Below, piece after piece: positions 26,901-38,286 of a stretch of DNA of 64,000 bases. Each line of letters opens with the position of its first letter. Position 1 is the first letter of the stretch. Made by a program: the position numbers and the translations under genes. This stretch comes from Eucalyptus grandis. Taxonomy: Eukaryota > Streptophyta > Magnoliopsida > Myrtales > Myrtaceae. The stretch covers positions 41,439,263 to 41,503,262 of the forward strand of contig NC_052622.1 in NCBI RefSeq assembly GCF_016545825.1, written 5' to 3'. The notes beneath the pieces are model-generated. The model was given only the letters and a program-made list of their open reading frames with translations. It was not told the origin of the DNA and did no database searches.

Positions 26901-27390
26901 TAGTGGCAACAAACTCTTTCCAGTATGTAGCAATGTATCGCCAGTACATGTAACAGACAGGTGTGATCCATCACCAATCATGACAGTATCATATCCAGTA
27001 TATTTAGAAGAGTTATGAAGTATACCGGAATTAGCTGTGATATGTGCGGTTACGATATCTGGATACCACTCGCTGCCTTTGGCATCTTCAAGATGTATAG
27101 CTGCCCAGTGTTGGTATCTCCTCGGCTTGATACGAGTTATCAAATCTATACCAGCGGTGTAAGGCATCATGACCTGTTTCTTGCGGATTTGACACTCTAA
27201 TTTTATGCTACTAGATGCCTTCTCATCCTGCACACTCTTGGAAAAGAGTTAGATTAGAAGGATAAGACTTCACTTCTTGATATCTCTGTGATGGGCCAGC
27301 ATGAGGGACGAAATCACGAAGTGAAACCGAGAATCGAAAATTTTGATAAGGTTTGGTTCTCGTTCTCTTGCATATAGCTGAGTATTCTGA
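23910..27390 (-). pseudogene. Decayed Ty1/copia retrotransposon (pol remnant)
   Basis: Read leftward, the pol domains are in order. Protease/gag-pre-integrase lies at 27233-26484 (DIVTAHITANSGILHNSS, where the DSGA active site is lost; then WHQRLAHTNLNILKYL and CSSCQVAK). Integrase lies at about 26400-25916 (GDGGGEF, LPLHTAVMASER, LKYWVDAFITANYVINLL). Reverse transcriptase lies at 25035-24637 (IHQLDVKNAF, KSLYGL, SSTDPSLFIYHH, LYVDDIVLT), and RNase H at about 24320-23950 (GSNLISWAAKKQTT, EYRALAS, KHIEVDFHFVRE). Many stops and frameshifts break it. gag and paired LTRs were not found. Its borders are inferred by comparison with block B, which lacks it. Confidence 0.88.
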
Positions 27391-30300
27391 ATAACCCAAT
27401 TATTGACTCCTAAATAAGTTTAAGCGGGCAGGTGGGTAAGTAGAATTAGGAAATCTACCTAGTCCGAGCAACTTGAAATGATTCGCGAACTTAGCAATAA
27501 ACACCGTGACGATATACCTATGCAAACACAAACCTTGTTCGATTTTGAGGACAACCAAGTACCCTGGTTTGGAATTACTTTGTCCCATCAAACAGTCATG
27601 AATCAAGTCAAGCTCTTCGATCTAGAGCATGTCAAGGATCAAAGCACAATTCCAAAAGGCCAAGCAACATGATTCGAGAACCTAGTTTAATCCGTTCGAC
27701 GCTAACTACTCTCCGGATCTAGGGCACATTCGGGTTGTCATTACGTCATATCTGATCCCCAAAATCGATGTGATTATCGAGTTTCAGCATATGCTGCGTG
27801 CCCTAGCTTCCTAAAACCACGTGCCTATATTTCATTGTGCTTGCGATGGTGTAATCGTGGCAGGGAATGCTGCAATCAGCCTGCCCGGGTCGCACCCTGC
27901 ACTGGAAGGGGAAGAACCCGAATCATAGCAACAGAAATATTATTCTATAATTAGAAAGAAGTACTAGGAAAAAGACGCCTGATAAATCTCAATTAATCAC
28001 ACATTTTAAGGTACTGTAAATGGGCGACCTTTGTACCTCTTTCTGGGGTGACCTTGGAAGAATATAAACGACTGCTCGATGAGCACTATTTGAACATACT
28101 TGATGAATTGGGGTTTGATTTTTCGAAAAATTAACTGCAAATAATAAAAGATTCGATCTATTGGAGATTGCAAGTTTATTGATAGATTAACTCATTTAAT
28201 TTTTTTTGCAATAAACCTCTGCCTTGTTTTTTTTTTTTTGTTAGTCCTACTCTATTCCTACTCTACACTCACTTTCACACTTTTGTCTTGTCTCTATATG
28301 AGAGTCGAAACCAACTCCTGAAATTTACGTGTCCCCGCCTTATTTGATTATTAAACAAGTGTGGTGGCAAGTGGCAACGTTCTTGAATGCAACGACGACC
28401 GAAATTACGCGGATGAAAGGGATCCATGACCGACAGTACCTACCGATCTAGGGGAATTATTTTAATCGAAACGGCTTATTCAATCAATTAAATTTAATGG
28501 GTTTGTCAACTCGGAGAGATCCCATTTTGGTTGCTCTAGTGCAATGATGGAATATCCGCGTATGATTGCGGGGGGCATTATCAGATATTGCCTGGCTGGT
28601 CCGAATTCAGCTGAAGTCTCCTCGCGTTTTTTGACCAGGTTTTCCTGTTTTCAAGTTTCAACCCCATCCAGTGCAAGAGCGTACTGGGCTGACTCGCCTG
28701 CCCTCTCTGTTTCGACCAGTTCAACACGCAGAAAAAAAAAAACAATAAATACAATAATAAATTAATAAATATCATGTTGCATTACCTTCGGTCACCGCAA
28801 GTCTCATTTAAGAAAAGTGGTTGGTAACATTAGCTCCAAGATCCGGTGGAGCCACATGAATCTGGACTGATGGAAAGATGGATTAATAAGAAATTGTCGT
28901 CATTCATCATCGTGTGTTATCTTGGGACAGTAATTCACCCGGGATGATATATATACACACAAAAGCATAGTGACATATGGGCCGAGTAATGCATACGATA
29001 AAGTTTTTTTTTTTTTTTAACATTTTGAAGGACTTTACATAAAATAACACTTCTCTTCCGCACTAATTAATTACTAAATGTCAGTTCAAACAGGTAGAAA
29101 GAGCAAACAATACATGCCCACTTATCGACAGAGACTTCGACAGATTTGAGTCTTTTTCAAAGGACGAATCACGAAGGTAGTTAATGAGTGATTTAATTAA
29201 AAAAAATAAATAAAGATGTTAATCAAAAAATAAAATAAGGTAGAAATGAAATGAATGAAAAAAAAAGTATTTGGGCACCACATAATGTTTCGTCGCACAA
29301 AGATATCAATTTTATTTAAAAGAAACCAGTTTTAAAATTGCTCTAGAAGTATGTTGGACTCGATTCGCATATAACATAATCATTAGAAAAGAATTATTGC
29401 TTCCTTATAGTAGAAAACCGCATGTTAGTAGTCAAGAGAATGATATTAAGCGCATAGTATATGTTCAATTATTCACAATATCAAATGTAAAAGAAATATT
29501 AGACCATCTTAGAGGTGAACACTAGTCCTATTTAAACCTGAAAAACAGACTTCACCAGCCAGCTTTGGACAGTTTTCTGGTTCATAAAATTTGAAACCGG
29601 TGATGATCACGTCAATTGCCAATTCTCGCTGTGGATTGGACCGCTCAAACCAAACCGATATTTTTTTGAAAATTTTTAATTATTACAATTGCCAAAGATG
29701 ATCGGGGTGCAGAAGCCTCAAAGCCCAGAAAAAGCAACATTATTTGAATATCCATGAGTTTATATAAAATGAACTCGAGACCCTGCAATAATTGCACAAC
29801 TAATTCCTTTTTTGATGCTTATTTCTGATCATGTGTTATGTTTTTACAACGGTTTTGTTGAAGTGTACTTTCAAACAAGCATGAAACATGATGTTTGCAC
29901 AGGTAGGATAACTACTTCAAGAATGGCAGCTTGCATAGAGCGAGATGCACTAACAGCTTTGCAATGAATAGAACTGAAAAAAAAAATCATCTATCAATTC
30001 TTGACCCACCCGGGAACCGGACCAAATTGGTTTTAGGATCAAATGGGCTGTTTCCCCATTCCAGGTTCTGAGATAGCTATCAACTCACTCTGAAATCAAT
30101 CACATATATCATCTAATTAGGTTTTAATTCGCATATTACATGATTTGTGAGGTTAGTAAAGTTTTTTCATAATATATATCTATATGAGCAACAAAACGCA
30201 TCTTTAGGTATTATTTTGAATTACTGAATAAAAAGTAGCTCCACGCTTCTTCTCTCATCATCGATGTTGTCCTTTTTTATTGAAGCAATTTGTTCTTTTG

Positions 30301-30537
30301 ACTTTGCCGAAAAATTATTCGGCAATATTTTTACTATGCGATTACTACTTGATTTGTATGATCATAAGCGAATATATTCGAAATGTATTTTGCTATTCTA
30401 ATTTTCTTTTTTGCTCTTAGTAATAATTAAGATATAATTTACAATGCATAGTCTCAAAAACATATCATGCGATTATTATATGTAATCATTTATTATCTGG
30501 ATAACGACATCAATGCGACTGCCCTAATAACTGTTAA
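27391..30537. other. Right portion of block A, no gene
   Basis: About 3.1 kb of non-coding DNA collinear with 36070-38240. The stretch near 28580-28730 is relatively conserved between copies and contains TTGACC words (W-box cores) near TGCCTGGCTGG, as an old promoter might. No intact ORF follows. The rest is AT-rich. Confidence 0.5.
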
Positions 30538-30639
30538 TGAATTAATAATGATTCTCTATTTTATTAACCCCGACTACCTAACTAATTGTAGAAGGGAATC
30601 TTATTATTTTTTATTTTTTTGCTCATAGCAAAAAGAACT

Positions 30640-30910
30640 TATATCTTTTTTTTTGCTGGATCGATGTAGGGAGATATAGAGTTAGCGCCTCCCCCAGAAC
30701 AAAACATGCAGTAAGCCCCATCGATGGAGAGAAAGAGGAGAGAAAGTATATAAGCCACATTGATTATCAAACAAAACACCCACCAAAACCACTCACCCAT
30801 GTCGAAGAATCCATCAGAGATCCCGCAAACAGCAATAACACATGGCCAAAGCACGAGGAATATAAATCCACCACATGTGCTCTTTGGGGTCCTTTTGCCC
30901 ATGCCATGAG
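30640..30910 (+). promoter_or_regulatory. Promoter-like module copy 1 with a 36-codon ORF
   Basis: On the plus strand a TATATAAG box (about 30747) is followed some 50 bases later by an ATG at 30799, opening a 36-residue ORF (MSKNPSEIPQTAITHG...) that stops at 30909. Copies at about 32930-33190 and 39580-39800 keep the TATA region and leader, but ATG has become ATA there. The module therefore looks like the 5' end of a vanished gene rather than a live small gene. A minus-strand ORF (30902-30639) with hydrophobic stretches is open in copies 1 and 2 but not kept in copy 3. Confidence 0.4.
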
Positions 30911-31496
30911 CTCTTAATCTATTGGGGGGGGTCGGTGCGAGTACATTTTCCTGTTGCAGAAAAACTCCATATCTCGCAATTAAAAATTAAACCCATAAGT
31001 TTACGTGGCTCGGCCTGAATATCAATATTTACTTCACCCGATAGGTCGATCGCAAAGAATCAACTGTCGAGTTTACTGAGTTGCAATCAACCGCTCAATC
31101 ACTTGTGTTTCCTTAAACCTCAATCTCTATTAGAATGTTAAAATATTAAACCACGCATTGGTTCTAACCGCTTAAACTTTTACAATAATTGACAATAATA
31201 ACACAAGCTATTGGATGAAAGAGTGAGCATTGGATGCATCTAATACATGCGAGTTTTACTCTATCTCTATCATTAGATTATGTGGATTCCATATTCAATG
31301 GCTTAGATGAAATGATCTCGCCTATTTTGAATTTTGTTAGGATTTTCATTTTTTTTTTCTACCATCCTCTCTAATGTATGAAAGCTAGCACAATCATTTT
31401 CCCAAAAAGATCACCCCTAATCGACATTTTAATATCGCCAAGAATTCTTATCTAGACTCACAGGCATAAGAATCAAATCCACAATAACCATTGATC

Positions 31497-31731
31497 AAGT
31501 ACGCCCCATATAACCATTGGGATTCGCCCCAGTGGCCACCTTTCCAACATGGAAAGAGGAGGTGAGGGGTTCAAATCTTCACCTTCTCAGGGGGGATGGG
31601 GTGGGGACGAGTAAGTTTCAGGAGTAGGTTTCGACTCCCACGCCCTGCAAGAGATAGGGCAAAAGTCTGAGAGTGAGTATAGAGTAGGCATAAAGTATAA
31701 CTGACCCAAAAAAAAAAAGTACGCCCCATAT
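31497..31731 (+). mobile_element. tRNA-derived SINE with 15-bp TSD; empty site in the paralogous copy
   Basis: The body is 31512-31716. AAGTACGCCCCATAT occurs at 31497-31511 and again at 31717-31731. The 5' part has CAGTGGCCACC (A-box-like) and GGGTTCAAATCTTC (B box), and the 3' end is a run of A's. The second copy of the block reads straight through at about 33693-33716 (GATCAAGTAAGGCCCCATTTGGATCC), giving a natural empty site. The insertion is therefore younger than the tandem duplication. Confidence 0.9.
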
Positions 31732-32352
31732 GGATCCTACATGATTAACAATCACGATTGTACTAGATCCATGCAAAAGTTTCTCCAAATCACCCAGCAA
31801 TAATTTCCTTGACCTGCTGGTTCTGCGTCCAATTTCCATGACGATCCGAGTAGCAACAACAACTGTGATAGCTTTTCATGTCAAATATGGCTGTAATAGC
31901 TGTTGCGATTAAATATTGCGACCCGAGCAATGTGCCTTGCTATTAAATCTTCTCAAAATGATGTTTTTGCTTATGACGGTGATTTCAACTGTTGAGTGTA
32001 CGAGTAAAAGAGCCTTCCCTAAAGTAATTTATGAGGACTTCACTTCATGATTAAAAATATCTACTAGGTCCGTAACTTGATATTTTAAGTTTTTTAAGTA
32101 AATAACTTAGGCTCCTTAGGATTACGTATCGGAATTTATTATGTTCCCTAGTTAAGTTATTCATAAGATCATAATTTATTATCCCTGTCGATCAATCTTT
32201 TCATGTCGACATCGGTGTTTTAGGCTCTATAGCCCAGTCCATGCAAACTACCACATTTGTTTTTGGTCGTATTACGTGTTTCTTCCGTACTTTGGCATCA
32301 CGAACAAAATTGGCAATTATATCCATGAAAGGATCTGGTGGAACAATATGGG

Positions 32353-32550
32353 GTGCGTTTGGTTGGACTTTTGAGGAAAGCCTTTGAGAAAATGTAAAGA
32401 ACTTTGAGATAAATGGGTTTTTCAAAATGCAAATTATATTTGGTAAATTGTAATTTGAAAGTCCATTATGAAATACATTTGCATAAAATAGTGTTTGGAA
32501 AGATAAATTTACAAATGACTTTGGTGATTAATAAAAATATATATATATAT
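32353..32550. mobile_element. Truncated Tourist-like MITE end
   Basis: The sequence directly after block T1 begins GGTGCGTTTGGTTGGAC, a typical Tourist/PIF terminal sequence. AT-rich DNA follows up to an (AT)n tract at 32537-32552. The opposite terminus is missing, so the element is probably broken by the ferritin-fragment junction. Confidence 0.45.
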
Positions 32551-32788
32551 ATGAGGCATGGTGGGCACCAGATCGAGCCCCTTCTTTCACCTCCTCGAAG
32601 GTCTAGAACACAACGCTGGTGAGCGGCCGGCTGTTCGACTCCTTGCTCGCGCAGACCACCAGAGGGCCTCCACGCTCGCCGCTCGAGAACCGAAGCGCCG
32701 TCGGATTCGCCCCCATGGGGGAAGACGACAGCGGCGAGGAGAGGCTGTCGTCAGCGGGGCTGAGGAGCGAAAAAGTAGGGGCGGCGCG
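32551..32788 (-). pseudogene. Plant ferritin exon-1 fragment, broken
   Basis: Read on the minus strand, the fragment gives a plastid transit-like stretch (RAAPTFSLLSPADDSLSS) and then the ferritin extension peptide LVVCASKESNSRPLTSVVF. A stop (TAG at 32605-32603) stands where plant ferritins have Glu of EPFEEVKKELDLVP. TFEEVKE follows, then a one-base shift, then the codons for LDLVPTMP up to the usual end of exon 1. No start codon, downstream exons or four-helix ferritin domain is present. Intact ferritins store iron in plastids. This copy cannot make one, and it is embedded in a repeat junction. Confidence 0.85.
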
Positions 32789-32825
32789 GAGGGATTCTTC
32801 GATATGGGTGAATGGTTATTACCCC

Positions 32826-34366
32826 CAACGAATTAATAATGATTCTCTATTTTATTACCCCCAACTACCTAAATAAATTTTGTAGAAGGGAATCTTTTTA
32901 TTTTTTTTATTTTTTTGCTCATAGGAAAAAGAACACATATTCTTTTGCTCGATAGTTGTGGGGAGATATAGAGTTAGCGCCTTCCCCAGGAGAGCACATG
33001 CAGTAAGCCCCATCGATGGATAGGAGGACAAGAGAAAGTATATAAGCCACATTGATTATCAAACAAAACACCCACCAAAACCATTCACCCATATCGAAGA
33101 ATCCCTCGGAGATCCTGACAACAGCAATAACACATGGCCAAAACAATGTGCTCTTTGGGGTCCTTTTGCCCGTGCCATGAGCTCTTAATCTTGCATTTAA
33201 ATATGGCTTGGCCTGAAGATCAGTATCTGCTCCAACCGATAAACTGGTGGCAAAGAATCGACTGCCGAGTTTACCAAGTTGCAGTCAGCCGCTTGATCGC
33301 TCTTGTGTATCCTTAAGCCTCAATAATCTATTAAAATGTTAGAATATTAAACTATGCATCAATCTTACTGTTTAAACTTTTATAACAATTGATAGTAGTC
33401 ACATAAGCTTTTAGATGAAAGAGTGGGTATCGGATGCATCTAATACATGCGAGCTTTACTCTATCTCAATCATCATATCATGTGGATTTTATATTCAATG
33501 ACTAAGATGAAATGATCTCGCTTACTTTGAATGCATTTTAGGATTTTTCATTTTTTTCTATCCTCCTCTCTAATGTATGAAAAGCTATCACAATCATTTT
33601 TCCGAAAAGATTGCTGCTGATCAACATTTCAATATTGCCAAGAATTCTTATCTAGACTCACAGGCATATGAATCGAACCCACAATAACCATTGATCAAGT
33701 AAGGCCCCATTTGGATCCTACATGATCAATGATCATGATTGTACTAGATCCATGCAAAAGTTTCTCGGAGTCACTCAACAATATTTTCCTTGACCTGCTG
33801 GTTGTGCATCCAATTTCCATGACCGTCCGAGTAGCAACAACAACTATGATAGCTTTCATGTCAAATATGACTGCAATAGCTATCGCGATTAAATATTGTG
33901 TCCCGAGCACTGTGCCTTTCTAGTAAATCTTCTCAAAATGATGTTTTTGCTTATGACGTTGATTCAGCTGTTGAGGTGTAAGTGTACGAGTAAAAGAGCC
34001 TCCCGTAAAGTAATCTATGAGGACTTCATCAATTAAAACTATCTACTTCTCCCATGACTTGATATTTTAAGGTTTTTGAGTAAATGTGCGTCCCATAAAA
34101 TTTGCTAATTAGCTCGAACTTAGGCTTCCTAGAATGACGTATCGGAATTTATTATGTTCCCTAGTTAAGCTATTCATGAAATCATAATTTCTGATCTCTG
34201 TCCATCAATCTTTTCGTGTTGATGTTGGTATTTTAGGATCTATAGCCCAATCCACGCAAACTCCGCATTTATTTTTGGTCGTATTACGTGTTTCTTCAGT
34301 ACTTTGGCATCACGAACAAAACTGGCAATTATATCATGAAAGGATCTAGTGGAACAATATGGTTGC
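32826..34366. repeat. Tandem-duplicated block T2
   Basis: Second copy of the 30538-32352 block, same orientation, lacking the SINE. It contains promoter-like module copy 2 (about 32930-33190), where the start ATG is ATA. After its last shared words (GGAACAATATGG) the sequence differs from T1, so the duplication edge is at 34366. No gene is supported in it. Confidence 0.85.
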
Positions 34367-34834
34367 CTGGTCGAGGATCATCGGTCTAGTTTTGTTAAAA
34401 ATATGTCTTGAGTTTAAATTAAAAAAAAATTCCTAATTTGATTAAGTTTCTTAGTTAGAGTTGATTTCCTAATTAAGTGGTTTCCTATATTGGATCCAAT
34501 TTTTGTAAATATATGAGAAGTTTTACTTCTTGTGAATAGCATTCAAGAGACAACGTCTTGTAAATTACGCTCTCAGAGCTCTAGTGTCGAAGATAATTGA
34601 ATCTTGTGAGTAAGATTGGTGAATTTATTCGTGAAATTGAGAAATTATTTTGTGAGAAATTGTGGAGCTAAACATTGTATAAGTTATTGGGTGTAAAAGT
34701 GTTTAAATAACTAAAGTGTGGTTGTAATTTCTGTTGTATTACTTGATTTATATGAAATTTTTTACCGCTTTCCCTATAGAATTATGTCACATCAACCAAA
34801 CAATGTAAATTTAGCATCCGATTTATTTCATTTT
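34367..34834. other. Intergenic stretch, nothing recognised
   Basis: AT-rich sequence to the left TSD of the SINE. The text TTGTGAGTAAGATTGGTG...GTGAGAAATTGTGGAGC near 34610-34670 looks like copia LTR-derived DNA, but no border or partner was identified. Confidence 0.3.
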
Positions 34835-35134
34835 TTTTGTCTATTTCATTGTTTTTTTTTTTTTTTTTTTGGTAACCGAGGATTTGCCCGAGCCCCATTT
34901 CACTTACACTAGTCGGGGTCACAAGGCCCTCCGATACCCGGTGGCACCGGCGAATCTCGCCGAAGCTATTTGGACGACTATACCTCAGGGAAAACTGGCC
35001 CAACAACCCACCGCCAGGGCCCCCACTTAAATCACAATAGCAACGCGGGGATTCGAACTCTCGACCACATCGAAGCAGGAGAGAACGAATACCAACGCAG
35101 CTGCCCACGGGTGGATTTTGTCTATTTCATTGTT
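34835..35134 (-). mobile_element. tRNA-derived SINE (antisense) with 19-bp TSD
   Basis: TTTTGTCTATTTCATTGTT occurs at 34835-34853 and 35116-35134, bracketing a body of about 262 bp. On the minus strand the 5' part has GTGGGCAGCTGCG and the B box GAGTTCGAATCCC, and the 3' end is a long A-run (T's at 34852-34871). Its sequence differs from the other two SINEs, so at least two SINE families are present. Confidence 0.9.
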
Positions 35135-35629
35135 CGATTGCTTTTCTATGCAATAATTGGTATCAAAGCTAGGATTAACTAAGTTGAGGTGAATCGATGG
35201 CGATAGAAGAAAGAAAAGTGAGAATCGACAATTGTTGTCATGTAATTGACAACTTCATCTTTGAACTTGAATTCGGCTTTTATTTGCATGAATAGTGAAT
35301 GGGTCGATTCAATCGATGAAGTATGAGTGGAGTTTGAGGTTTGATCAATAGAGCCTAATGCTCTCGCATTATACCATTTGTTGGAAGCATGTAACAAAAG
35401 CTACACATCTTTACTTGGAGAGATTGCCAAAAAGAAGTCTAAGTCTGAGCCCATCAACATATATAGTTACAATCACATCCACTTAAAAGTTTAACCTAAT
35501 AAATTATAAACCAACTTGGATGTGGTAAATGCTTCACAGTTCACACCACACTAATTCTAACGCGAAATTTTTCTAACATAACTCACACGTGTAACTCAAA
35601 ACTAGTCCTCTTGGGTCAGCATCAAACTC

Positions 35630-38240
35630 TTAAATCATGCACTCCAAAAAGCTGGGTGATCTATAATAACCATAGCCTTTCACCTATTTCCACTGAATTA
35701 GAAGGTTAAAGTTATGGAAGACATTCATGGTATCTACCTTATATCCAAAAATTCTAAATTGTGGAGAATTGGACTCACAATATATATCAAGCAATTAATT
35801 CCTCTTGATTGTATGATTGACCTAATTAAAACGAGAATTAATAGAAGAGTGTGAAGTGATTGCATTAGATAAACAATGATAAGAGACGCAAGCTTGTTGT
35901 CCCATGACCAAAACCGTAATGATTACACAAATTTTGATTTAACGCTACACGACTCTTTGAGCCTGAAGTTTAAGCCGTAATAAAAATGTTTCATACTACT
36001 TATCGAGCATATTTCATAGCCGTAGTTAACACAAAACGCACGGTAGGTTTTGTGCCAGAACCCTCGTCACCAACTTTTAAATAAATTGGAGCGGACCAAA
36101 TGGTAAGTAGAGACCTAATGCCAGTAGGTTGAAATGGTTCGGGAACTTGTTAATATACACCTCGACCAAATATACGCGTGCACACAAACCATACCCTAGT
36201 TTCGGTTTACTTTGTACCAGCCAACATTCATGAATCAAGTCAAGCTCTTTGATCTAGAGCGTATTAAGGATCAAACCACAATCCCAAAACCAGCAACATG
36301 ATTTGAGAACCGAGTTAACTCATTTTTATTCTAACCCAATCTTTGGATCTAGTGCGCATTCGGGTTGTTCATTATCATGTCAAATCTGATCCCAAAATCC
36401 ATGTGATTAATAAGTTTCAGCAGATGTTGCCAGCTCTTCCTTCTTGCTTCTAAAATCCATCGAATGATAAGACATTCACTTGCTTACCTTAAAAGGAACG
36501 CTATAATCAACCTGCCCGCGTCCAACCCTCCACTAGAAGATGAAGAACCGGAGGCATAGCAATATAAACATTTTCTATTATTAAAAGAAAAAAAAATCAG
36601 AAAAAATAAGCCTGATGTATCTAAATTAATTATATATAAATGCACATGGCGGTGTATAGTTAAGAGTAGATATGGGGTACCTTTGTACCTCTTTCTCGAG
36701 TAAACCCCAAAAGATATTGTCTTTCCTTAAAAGTGATGAACAGCTACGACTTTATCATGTTCAAAGAATTATTCGCAGATGTCAGATGATATGTACGATG
36801 CACGAACAAACTTTGGAATTCATTTTCCATGAAATTAATTGCAAATAGTTAAAATCCTAACTTATCAAATATTACGAGTTTTCTTATCGAGTTCACTTAT
36901 GTTCATCATCCACAAAATATTTTTAGACATAAAATATTATTAGAGGTGAAATTTCGAGTGATACGAGTAATCACTTTTAGAAAAACTATTTTTTATATAA
37001 TTCAATTTTGCGAAACAAACATGCCCTCTAATTGAAACAATTTATTCAATTAATCAAATTAATGGGTTTGTTAGCTTTGAGAGATCCCATTTGGTTAGCT
37101 ATGTCGCAATGAATATGATGAACTACATAATTAGATAAACGAATGTCCGTATGTATATATTATATCTATATATCAGATAATGCCTGGCTGGTTGAATTCA
37201 GCTGAGAGCGCCTTCGCGTTTTGACCAGCTCCAACGTACAAGCTCAACCCCATCCAGTGCAAGATCCTACTGGGCTAATTCATCTGTCCTATGTTTCGAC
37301 TATCTCAACACGCAAACAATAATTTAAATAACAAAAAGAAAAAAGAGTTGTTTGTAACATCAAATTCAAGATTCGAGGAAAGTCACCTGGATGGGATGTG
37401 ATTAATGTACGGCTTAAGTAGTCGTCTTCATGCATGATCGCGTGCTTGATTGGCTCGCAAATCTGTTTTTCGGGTTTCTAAATAAAAGTGAAAGGGTGCT
37501 CGAGCCTTGACCGACCCAAGAGAGCACGGGAGCGTTGTCTGGGGACGGCTCTTTACTAGGGATGGATCATATAGACTATGCTTTCATGGTCCGGTCTTGT
37601 ACTTGTGCTGCACGTTCTTTTTCCTTCAACTTTTTGATTGGCTTTACTTGATTGACACTTCTCTTCCGCACTAATTAATCACTAAATGTCGGTTCAAATA
37701 GGTAGCAACAAGCAAACACACCTACCAACTTGCCGGCCGAAGAAACTCCAAGAGATTCAGGTCTTTTTCGAACGATAAACCCTAGAAATTGTTGATGAGG
37801 GAACCAATAAATTGAAAAGGAAGAAGTTAATCATAAATTAAATAAGGCGGAAATGAAATGAATGAGAAGAAAAATTCGAAAAAAAATTAATTAAAGTGCA
37901 AAATATTTAAAAAGCTCCACACATTTTATTTCATCATCGATGATGTCCGCTGTTATTTAAGAGATTAGTTCTTTAACTTTGCAAAAAAAAATTTTGCTCC
38001 ACAATATCTTTAGTATGTGACTTTTATTTACTATGTATTGTCATCTATTTGTCAAGTAAGTTTGTTTGCAATATACATTGCTTTTCTAACTTTTTGGGCC
38101 TATAGTATTAGAAAAAAATAATTTATAATTACACAACTTCAACGTCTTTCATGGAATAATCTAATATAATCATTTCTATATGGATAATGACATCAATGCA
38201 ACTGCATCAATGATTTTTTTCTAAACAAATAAGTAATCAT
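35630..38240. repeat. Duplicated intergenic block B (no copia insertion)
   Basis: Collinear partner of block A (23100-30537). Between about 36040 and 36075 it passes directly over the point where block A carries the copia remnant, so it approximates the empty site. Only short ORFs occur. The stretch 37170-37320 is the counterpart of the promoter-like part of block A. Confidence 0.75.
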
Positions 38241-38286
38241 TTACTATTTTATTATTGCAACTATTTTTACAAGTTATATGATTAAT

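Larger units (their letters stand above)
23100..30537. repeat. Duplicated intergenic block A (partner: 35630-38240)
   Basis: Ordered collinear matches link this block to 35630-38240. Examples are ATAATAACCATAGCC with TTAGAAGGTTAAA (23148/35667), CGAGCATATTTCATAGC (23841/36004), ATGAATCAAGTCAAGCTCTT (27598/36230), GCCTGGCTGGT..GAATTCAGCTGA (28589/37180) and ACTTCTCTTCCGCACTAATTAAT (29049/37656). Block A is longer mainly because of the copia element at about 23910-27390. No conserved ORF supports a gene in the block. It is an old local segmental duplication. Confidence 0.75.
30538..32352. repeat. Tandem-duplicated block T1 (partner: 32826-34366)
   Basis: Both copies start with GAATTAATAATGATTCTCTATTTTATTA-type sequence and end GGATCT(G/A)(G/T)TGGAACAATATGG. 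They share the promoter-like module, then GAATTCTTATCTAGACTCACAGGCAT and a run of about 600 bases at high identity. T1 is longer mostly because of a SINE at 31512-31716. No conserved protein is encoded. The copies are separated by a MITE end and a ferritin fragment. Confidence 0.85.

Noticed and set aside
30639..33146. Related minus-strand ORFs (87 and 75 codons) with hydrophobic stretches
   Set aside because: They overlap the duplicated promoter-like module, and the third copy (39280-39729) does not keep the protein. Similarity between the first two is explained by recent DNA duplication.
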